Source: an uncultured Chloroflexota bacterium (lineage in GTDB: Bacteria > Chloroflexota > Dehalococcoidia > Lucifugimonadales > CAJXCD01). Taken from it: a stretch of DNA of 64,000 nucleotides. Position 1 is the first letter of the stretch, and each line of letters opens with the position of its first letter. The stretch lies in NCBI GenBank assembly GCA_913051545.1, contig CAJXCD010000003.1, positions 1 to 64,000 on the forward strand. The letters are read 5' to 3'. Made by a program: the position numbers and the translations under genes. Below the pieces are notes generated by a model that saw nothing but the letters and a program-made list of their open reading frames with translations, did no database searches and was not told where the DNA came from. Shown here in pieces: positions 1 to 9,109 of this stretch.

Positions 1-159
1 TTTATAAACTTTTGTCAAGCAAATAAAGCTTACTTTTACACACTTAACTCACTTATTTTAATAAAAAAAAGATGAGAAAAAAATCTGTGATAGATTTACC
101 TATAATGCTTTAACCAATGAATAAAGTAGTTCTTAATAATTTAAAAGTACATTGAAAGT

Positions 160-3165
<3,006 letters not shown>

Positions 3166-3179
3166 CACATTAAGGATCG

Positions 3180-3189
3180 TTTATTCATT
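3180..3189 (-). repeat. 23S precursor processing stem, 5' arm
   Basis: The minus strand reads AATGAATAAA here. Its exact complement, TTTATTCATT, lies on the minus strand at 116-125, just past the 3' end of the 23S. A transcript covering both would form a 10-bp stem enclosing the whole 23S, the usual arrangement for RNase III type maturation. The function is inferred from position. Confidence 0.55.
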
Positions 3190-3347
3190 CGTTACTCGGA
3201 ATTCATTCTTTAATTCATTCGCGCAGGATTCGGTTGTTAAAGTGCACTTTAAAAGGCACAGGGAACCTTGTGAATACAAGGGGATCCCTATTATCATCAA
3301 CTATTAACTAGAAATATCATGTGTCAAACAGACTTCGAGCGGTAGCC

Positions 3348-3377
3348 ATTATATGAGATACAATAGGTACCAGTCAA
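3348..3377 (-). promoter_or_regulatory. Promoter of the 23S rRNA
   Basis: On the minus strand TTGACT (3377-3372) and a consensus TATAAT (3353-3348) are separated by 18 bases. This gives a leader of about 175 bases before the mature 23S. Two more TTGACA hexamers lie nearby on the same strand (minus-strand reads starting near 3327 and 3425) but lack a convincing -10 box. A near-consensus promoter fits an rRNA gene transcribed on its own. Confidence 0.75.
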
Positions 3378-3471
3378 GGTTTTAGTAGGCTTTAGAAAAA
3401 GACGAAAATCATATCCGTGTCAAAAGATTATATCCGCCCATCAACATCATGAATATATCTATCGACACACT

Positions 3472-4140
3472 TTATGTATTAGTATTCACACCAAATTTTG
3501 ATAACAGATCACTGGGACCTGAATCTACCAGGGAGTGAGCATGATCCTTATCAATCCCTGCCCCGAGGGCAACCTTTATCGCATATTCACGCGACATTAA
3601 ATCTTCTGGCTCATGTGCGTCAGAGTCTAATACGAGTTTCGCTCCAACTTTACGAGCTATGTCCACGACATGGCCATTAGCAAGCCCATGTCCTTTTCTA
3701 CCAGACACTTCTAGAAAAACTCCGTTCTTTGCTGCTACAGAAGCTTCCTCTGGTGTTATGAGACCAGGATGAGCCAAGATATCCACGTTAGTAGAACTTA
3801 CCGCTGCCATATTAGTACCATTTTCAACTGGTTCCATGATTGTCTCACCATGAACGTTAACAACCTGAGCACCCATAGCCTTAGCCTCTCCTGCAATCAT
3901 ATCTATATCAGCAATAGGACAATGGGTAATTTCAACACCAGGCAAAGCCAATATATCCCACCGTCGGCTGGCTGCTTCACACTCTTTCTTGAGAGAATTC
4001 AGAATAAATTCTAAGTTGCCCGGACCCACGTGATCTGTGATTGCCATAACTTTATAACCAATAGTTAAAGCACGCCTTATAAGTTCTATTGGTGAAAGAA
4101 CTCCGTCACTCAGAAAAGTATGTGTGTGAAAGTCATACAT
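3472..4140 (-). CDS. PHP-domain metal-dependent hydrolase
   Basis: A 222-residue PHP-superfamily phosphoesterase. The metal-binding motifs run in order: HTH at residues 5-7, TDH, VHGE, AHPG and SDAH near the C-terminus. Length and motif order fit the histidinol-phosphatase-like and YcdX-like subfamilies, but the substrate cannot be read from the sequence. I chose the internal ATG at 4140 because GGAG lies 6 bases upstream and the protein then begins directly with the first strand (MYDFHTHT). An ATG 27 bases further out has no ribosome binding site. It is the last gene of the quinone-type run, 96 bases after the TPP enzyme. Confidence 0.85.
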   Translation of the reverse strand: MYDFHTHTFLSDGVLSPIELIRRALTIGYKVMAITDHVGPGNLEFILNSLKKECEAASRRWDILALPGVEITHCPIADIDMIAGEAKAMGAQVVNVHGETIMEPVENGTNMAAVSSTNVDILAHPGLITPEEASVAAKNGVFLEVSGRKGHGLANGHVVDIARKVGAKLVLDSDAHEPEDLMSREYAIKVALGAGIDKDHAHSLVDSGPSDLLSKFGVNTNT

Positions 4141-4236
4141 CAAAGTCTCCAACTTCATACTAGACACTTAGGAAAGGTTAACAGATAGATTCTTAATTAT
4201 CTATTACCAGCTTGGAAAATCTTACTGCTATAAAAA

Positions 4237-4800
4237 TTATGCCATTAAAATTTTTCTGAGTCTCATTACTGCATCACTCGTGCTCTGCATATCTAACCCT
4301 GGTGCATCATCGTAATGATATATCTTCAAATTCACGAAAGTAGAGACCGAATTTCGAATTAGAACTGGGAGTTCTGCTGAAAAATCTTCCAAGTCATTAA
4401 AGCCTATACTGCTAGCTATGCCTGCTGCTTTCGCAATCGTTACAAAGTCAACAACCCCAGAACCCGGTAAAGTTTGTCCTCCCGTAGTGAAATATACCCC
4501 ATCCTCAAATACTATGTGTAGTAGATTTGGTGGTACCTGATTACCGATGGTAACAAGGGAACCCAAATTCATCAGAAGTGATCCGTCTCCGTCAAGAACA
4601 ATTACTTTTTTGTCTGGTCTAGCTATCGACAGTCCTAAAGCCAGTGATGAAGCTTTACCCATGCCCCCATACACCGGCAAATCTAATTCAGGCCTAGTGG
4701 TAACATGCTTCCAATACCTAGCGGGAGTCATAGTGGTAACTACTACAGCTTCTCCCCTAATATCATTTATAGCATTAATTGCATCTATTGCAGCTATCAT
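4237..4800 (-). CDS. TPP-binding half enzyme, sulfopyruvate decarboxylase beta-like
   Basis: A 187-residue C-terminal-type thiamine-diphosphate domain, the length of single-domain beta subunits such as ComE of sulfopyruvate decarboxylase or the C-half of phosphonopyruvate decarboxylase. The cofactor motif starts with GDGSLLMNLGSL, and the later GVYFTTGGQ matches the GVYGSTGGQ signature. Oddity: the Asn that normally closes the GDG-Xn-N motif and helps bind Mg appears to be Asp (FED in place of LDN). No alpha (PYR-domain) partner is encoded in this window. It begins 41 bases after ubiX without a clear Shine-Dalgarno sequence. A role beside UbiX/UbiD is not established. Confidence 0.7.
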   Translation of the reverse strand: MIAAIDAINAINDIRGEAVVVTTMTPARYWKHVTTRPELDLPVYGGMGKASSLALGLSIARPDKKVIVLDGDGSLLMNLGSLVTIGNQVPPNLLHIVFEDGVYFTTGGQTLPGSGVVDFVTIAKAAGIASSIGFNDLEDFSAELPVLIRNSVSTFVNLKIYHYDDAPGLDMQSTSDAVMRLRKILMA

Positions 4801-4841
4801 AATCCACGCTAATAAAGTTCTAAATCCTTGTAGACAAGACT

Positions 4842-5435
4842 CTAACTACTGTGACCACTATACGTAAGCTTACCAGGTAATTCATCTATTAACTCGAGCG
4901 CTAGCAATATACGTTGGACCACAAATTCCACCACATCATTGATAGAAGATGGATTGAGATAAAATGCCGGATGTGGTGGCAGAACTGTAACCCCTAAACG
5001 CGCCAGAGAAGCCAAGTTTTCTAGATGTATAGCATTCAAAGGTGTTTCACGCGGCACCAATACAAGACGTCTTTTCTCCTTAATACATACGTCAGCTACT
5101 CTTCTTATTAAATTATCTGCTAGACCCTGATCTATTGCCGCTACTGTACCCATGCTACAAGGCACAACTACCATCCCTCTGGTAACAAATGTCCCTGAAG
5201 ATATTGGGGCAGCCAAATCTCCTACAGCATAATAACTGAATATACCACTGTCATCCCACCTCTCCAGAGACTCTCCAAAAGATTCATCCATCTCGTCCTT
5301 CCATACCATCCTAGCCGCAGATGAAGCAGTTGCGGCAACTGGTATACCGTTAGATAACATACAATCTATAGTAGCGGATGCCATCATCGAACCACTCGCA
5401 CCAGATATACCAACAACTACAGGTTTATTCCCCAT
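4842..5435 (-). CDS. ubiX: UbiX-family flavin prenyltransferase
   Basis: Makes prenylated FMN from FMN and dimethylallyl phosphate. This is the cofactor required by UbiD decarboxylases. The family motifs are clear: GISGASGS at the N-terminus, VVPCSMGT in the middle and LVPRETPL followed by LENLASLA. Length (197) is normal. ATG at 5435 is preferred over GTG at 5444 because GGAG sits 8 bases upstream of the ATG and touches the GTG. It follows ubiA by 16 bases. Together with UbiA and UbiD it forms a prenylation and decarboxylation set, here probably for menaquinone (MqnM role). Confidence 0.93.
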   Translation of the reverse strand: MGNKPVVVGISGASGSMMASATIDCMLSNGIPVAATASSAARMVWKDEMDESFGESLERWDDSGIFSYYAVGDLAAPISSGTFVTRGMVVVPCSMGTVAAIDQGLADNLIRRVADVCIKEKRRLVLVPRETPLNAIHLENLASLARLGVTVLPPHPAFYLNPSSINDVVEFVVQRILLALELIDELPGKLTYSGHSS

Positions 5436-5460
5436 ACCAAACACTCCGTTACTACTTATC

Positions 5461-6324
5461 CTACCATTCTATCTTGGCAACCAACAGTGATGCCACTGTA
5501 GATAGAAATACTACAGTTGAAATTAAAGCATTTACACGAAAAAATGCCATTTTCATATTAGAAAAATCTCTAGGTGATACCAAGACATATTTGTAAGCCA
5601 TAAGAAAGACTACGACTAAATTTCCTATATAGAATGGGTATGAAAGGCTCAACCACATTCCAACACCTAGAAGACTCAACACCGCTAGCACATCGAAAAC
5701 TTGTGCTAACCTAAATGCAAATACTACTCCAAATCGTTGAGCGACCGAATATAGTCCATTATCTACATAATACCGATAATCTTGGACATGATAGAGTATG
5801 TCAAAACTCCCTGCCCAGAAAGCTACCGCTACCGATAACAATACGGGTTCCCACGACAATCCTCCCGTGACACCAATCCAAGCAGCTGAAGGAGCTATAG
5901 CTAATACACCCCCTAATAATAGGTTTGAAGTCCATGTAAAACGCTTCGTGTACGGATATATAACAAGAAAACATGCAGCAAGTGGCGCTAGAATAAGAGC
6001 AAGCGTATTAAGCATAGCAGCCGACACAAAAAAAATAATACACGAAACAATACACAGAACTTTCATATCAAAAACACGCAGGACGCCTTTAGGAAGATGC
6101 CGGTTTAATGTTCTAGGATTCCTTGCATCAATGTGCCTATCTATAATTCTGTTCGAAGACATACCCAAAGATCTTGCAGTTACCATAGCCAAAGTTATCC
6201 AAATCAACTGGGAGAGTGTTGGCAACCCATCTGCAGCAAGAATCATACCTGTGAAGGCAAATGGCAAAGCGAATACAGTTTCTTGAAATTTAATGGAATC
6301 AAGAACAAGCAGCGCTTTATGCAT
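5461..6324 (-). CDS. ubiA: UbiA-family aromatic prenyltransferase (MqnP-like)
   Basis: An integral membrane enzyme that attaches a polyprenyl chain to an aromatic acid. The first Asp-rich motif is NRIIDRHIDARNPRT. The second, DILYHVQDYRYYVD, is shifted from the usual DxxxD spacing. About seven to eight hydrophobic segments follow. The N-terminus (IKFQETVFALPFAFTG) resembles MqnP-type enzymes of the futalosine menaquinone route more than ubiquinone UbiA, which is an inference. The ATG at 6324 directly follows an in-frame GTG at 6327. Neither has a good ribosome binding site, and the 27-base gap to ubiD suggests coupling. Confidence 0.9.
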   Translation of the reverse strand: MHKALLVLDSIKFQETVFALPFAFTGMILAADGLPTLSQLIWITLAMVTARSLGMSSNRIIDRHIDARNPRTLNRHLPKGVLRVFDMKVLCIVSCIIFFVSAAMLNTLALILAPLAACFLVIYPYTKRFTWTSNLLLGGVLAIAPSAAWIGVTGGLSWEPVLLSVAVAFWAGSFDILYHVQDYRYYVDNGLYSVAQRFGVVFAFRLAQVFDVLAVLSLLGVGMWLSLSYPFYIGNLVVVFLMAYKYVLVSPRDFSNMKMAFFRVNALISTVVFLSTVASLLVAKIEW

Positions 6325-6351
6325 CACTGCAAAGAGTTAAAAATATGAAAT

Positions 6352-7806
6352 TCAAATCCCATATTCCTCCCACCGCTTTTCCACAAGATTTATTATTTGA
6401 TTATCCATAGTAATATCATCAGGCCATTCTCTATCCCTGCCATCCAATTTACCCTTGGAAGTTGCATCTAACCCCATCTTACTTCCATATCCATAATTTT
6501 TTGATGCATGATCTAGATCATCTACAGGTCCTTCGGATATAACAATATCGCTGGCTGGATCAATATTTGCTGTAACTCTCCAAGCAACTTCAGAAAGATT
6601 TTGAACATCGACATCATGATCTAAAACTATAATTGCCTTAGCAAGCATCACTAACCCCAGTCCCCAAAGAGCCGACATCACCTTCCTGGCATGGCCAGGA
6701 TATTCTTTCTTTATAGAAACTAAAAGTAAGTTATGAAATACTCCCTCAGATGGCATATTTACATCAATTATCTCTGGCAAAGTCAATTGCAAAGCAGGTA
6801 ACATAAGTCGTTCACTTGCCTTGCCCATAAAAAAGTCTTCGCTAGGTGGTCTCCCTACCACTATTGAAGGATATATAGGATCCTTTCTTCGAGTAAGGGC
6901 GGTGACATGAAATACTGGGTAATCAGCTGCCGGTGAATAGTATCCTGTGTGATCTCCAAAAGGACCTTCGGTTTGTACCTCCCCCGGAATAACGTAACCC
7001 TCCAGAACGATTTCCGAATGAGCAGGAACTTCTAAATCTACAGTCTTACACCTCACCATATGTACAGATTCACCTCTTATAATTCCTGAAACTACAATCT
7101 CATCCATGTCTGGTGGAACTGGAAGAGACCCTGCCCACACAGTGACTGGATCACCACCAAGTGCTACAGCAACATCTAATCGATCTAGGTTTTTTTCCTC
7201 ACCCGATCTAAAATGTCGTGCACCTACTTTGTGAGTTTGCCAATGCATACCCGTTGTTCTAGAATCGTAAACCTGCATCCGATAAGTCCCGACATTTCGG
7301 CGACCCGTCTCTGGATCACGACTAATTACTAGCGGCAGGGTAATGAAGCACCCGGCATCATTAGGCCAACATTTTAATGCCGGAATAGTACCTAAATCTA
7401 CAGCTTCACCTATAAAAACCTCTTCTTGGCAAGGAGCCTTAGATACTATCTTAGGCTGTGCTTTATTTATACCCATAAGCTGCCCGATGGTTTTTACCTT
7501 ATCTACCAATCCTGGAGGAGGACCATCCAAGAGACCTAACAATTTCCGTACCTTATCACCAAGGTCTTCCAAATCGTTAACACCTAAAGCCCATTCAATT
7601 CTTCTACGCGATCCAAACAAATTGATGACCAGTGGCATGTCATAACCTTCCACATTCTCAAACAACAATGCGGGACCATCAGATTTAACAACCCGATCAG
7701 CTATTTGAGAAATCTCAAGGTCAGAGCTCACAGGAACTGTGATTCGCCTCAAATCTTTTTTTTCTTCAAGTAATGCTATGTATTCTCTAAGGTCCTTGAA
7801 TGCCAA
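6352..7806 (-). CDS. ubiD: UbiD-family prenylated-FMN decarboxylase
   Basis: Decarboxylates prenylated aromatic acids with prenyl-FMN. It has 484 residues, the usual length. Recognisable family segments include the N-terminal FKDLREYIALLE, the NVGTYRMQVYDSRTTGMHW stretch and EGPFGDHTGYYSPA, which carries the catalytic acidic patch, and the later KKEYPGHARKVMSALWG. It starts with TTG at 7806, where GAAAGG at the end of the preceding gene serves as a weak ribosome binding site, and lies 9 bases after that gene, so it is almost certainly cotranscribed. With UbiA and UbiX it probably acts in menaquinone synthesis (MqnL role). Nothing rules out an additional aromatic-catabolism role. Confidence 0.94.
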   Translation of the reverse strand: MAFKDLREYIALLEEKKDLRRITVPVSSDLEISQIADRVVKSDGPALLFENVEGYDMPLVINLFGSRRRIEWALGVNDLEDLGDKVRKLLGLLDGPPPGLVDKVKTIGQLMGINKAQPKIVSKAPCQEEVFIGEAVDLGTIPALKCWPNDAGCFITLPLVISRDPETGRRNVGTYRMQVYDSRTTGMHWQTHKVGARHFRSGEEKNLDRLDVAVALGGDPVTVWAGSLPVPPDMDEIVVSGIIRGESVHMVRCKTVDLEVPAHSEIVLEGYVIPGEVQTEGPFGDHTGYYSPAADYPVFHVTALTRRKDPIYPSIVVGRPPSEDFFMGKASERLMLPALQLTLPEIIDVNMPSEGVFHNLLLVSIKKEYPGHARKVMSALWGLGLVMLAKAIIVLDHDVDVQNLSEVAWRVTANIDPASDIVISEGPVDDLDHASKNYGYGSKMGLDATSKGKLDGRDREWPDDITMDNQIINLVEKRWEEYGI

Positions 7807-7815
7807 TTTTAAGTT

Positions 7816-8964
7816 CTACCTTTCACATTTTTCGTTAACGGTTCTAATATTTGTTGATGACAAATCTGAACGAAATTCAGATTCGGGTATGGCAGTTAAC
7901 ATATCTGAAAATTCACTCGGCACATCAATATCTTTAAGAGTACGAAATTGGTCTCCATCATTTCTACCCGCTACCAAAAAACTACATCTCTGTTTAGAAA
8001 TTTCTGACAAAGCCTTAACCATTACAGAACTATCTCCATCGTAATATTTAGGACTCATCAAACGTTTTGCAGTATCCCATCCTATGATAAATGTGCGTCC
8101 TGGGAACAACTGCGCTTTCTTATAAAAAACTGGTGTGTTAGACAGTATAAGATTACCATTTCCAATGAATTGCTTCATCCTTTTCCTTATTTCATACCTA
8201 CCCATAGGAGGTTTATCCACGTTGGTACAGGAAATTTCGTAACAAACGTCTCCACCCAACAATTTCGACGCTGTGAGCAATAGATCTTTGTGTCCTTTAT
8301 GGAGAGGGTTAAAAGATCCCGCCAAAATCCCTACTGAATCTGGAACCCCACTCAGTATTTCGCCGTTCCTAGACATAGTTATTGCCGGCACACGACCTTC
8401 TATAACACTAATAACTTCATCATCTAGAGGAGAAAAAGTTATGTCTATCTCTTCCCTTGGATCAAGATCAATTTTGATATCAAAATTGATCTTACAGTGG
8501 TCTGATAAGGCACGAATAAGTAACTTGCTACATATCTCGTCCTCAGCATCACGATCCCTAACTCCCTTAATAAACTGTATGCTATAAGTCACTATATCTT
8601 TATTGGATCTTACAGAAATAAAACAACTATGTGTTCCTTTTTTGTCTCGATTAGTAGATATGGATGAGGTGCTTCCAATTCCTACAACAGGCACTCCATC
8701 ACTAAGTCTTGACGCCTTTGAATAGGCTACCTCCGCAAGTTGTATAGAAGTGTCACCGGATGCGAAACTAGTAGGAACATTACCAAGTAACTCTACGATT
8801 GATTTTTCTGAATATGGCACCTGAATATCAATTATAGACTGGGATGCACCAGGCACCGAAAGCAACCAGTTTAGAGCCTTAGATCCACCACCAGTTGAAA
8901 ATATCACTGCTCGCGGACAGGACTCATGTATAACTTCTACTTGATTTCGTATTTCGGAATTCAT
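7816..8964 (-). CDS. Fusion: CinA C-terminal-like domain plus NadD-like nucleotidyltransferase
   Basis: About 382 residues in two parts. Residues 1-160 look like the CinA C-terminal amidohydrolase family (TGGGSKALNWLLSVPGAS, then VPYSEKSIVELLG). The second half holds a class I nucleotidyltransferase with GSFNPLHKGHKDLL, the HxGH nucleotide-binding signature, and a C-terminal SSTNIR matching the SSTxIR motif of NadD-type enzymes. Both families act on pyridine nucleotides (NMN deamidation and NMN/NaMN adenylylation), suggesting salvage, but the true substrate is unknown. The start is uncertain: ATG at 8964 or TTG at 8988, neither with a strong ribosome binding site. First gene of the ubiD-ubiA-ubiX run. 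Confidence 0.75.
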   Translation of the reverse strand: MNSEIRNQVEVIHESCPRAVIFSTGGGSKALNWLLSVPGASQSIIDIQVPYSEKSIVELLGNVPTSFASGDTSIQLAEVAYSKASRLSDGVPVVGIGSTSSISTNRDKKGTHSCFISVRSNKDIVTYSIQFIKGVRDRDAEDEICSKLLIRALSDHCKINFDIKIDLDPREEIDITFSPLDDEVISVIEGRVPAITMSRNGEILSGVPDSVGILAGSFNPLHKGHKDLLLTASKLLGGDVCYEISCTNVDKPPMGRYEIRKRMKQFIGNGNLILSNTPVFYKKAQLFPGRTFIIGWDTAKRLMSPKYYDGDSSVMVKALSEISKQRCSFLVAGRNDGDQFRTLKDIDVPSEFSDMLTAIPESEFRSDLSSTNIRTVNEKCER

Positions 8965-9109
8965 GGAAGATTCTGAAACTAATACCAATAACAGTTACTT
9001 TGTTTCGACTAATCTGTACTTACAAGTGCGGGGACCTACACATTAGGGGATGGGCACATAACTACACTAGCAGCAGCGCATGAGAAACTCCGTGTCAATT
9101 TTAGTTACG

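Larger units (their letters stand above)
3166..3471. other. 23S leader and gap to the PHP gene
   Basis: This 306-base stretch has no gene. It holds the 23S promoter (3348-3377), a perfect 16-base palindrome TTAAAGTGCACTTTAA at 3237-3252, and a hairpin at 3261-3288 (CCTTGT/ACAAGG around a 4-base loop, with GGGA/TCCC outside it). ATTCATTC occurs three times at about 3183-3219. The palindrome and hairpin lie in the transcribed leader, where antitermination or processing structures are expected. Neither matches a boxA I can name. Confidence 0.6.

Noticed and set aside
1-159. Possible 5S rRNA downstream of the 23S.
   Set aside because: No 5S-like sequence was seen in these AT-rich bases. It could lie beyond the window.
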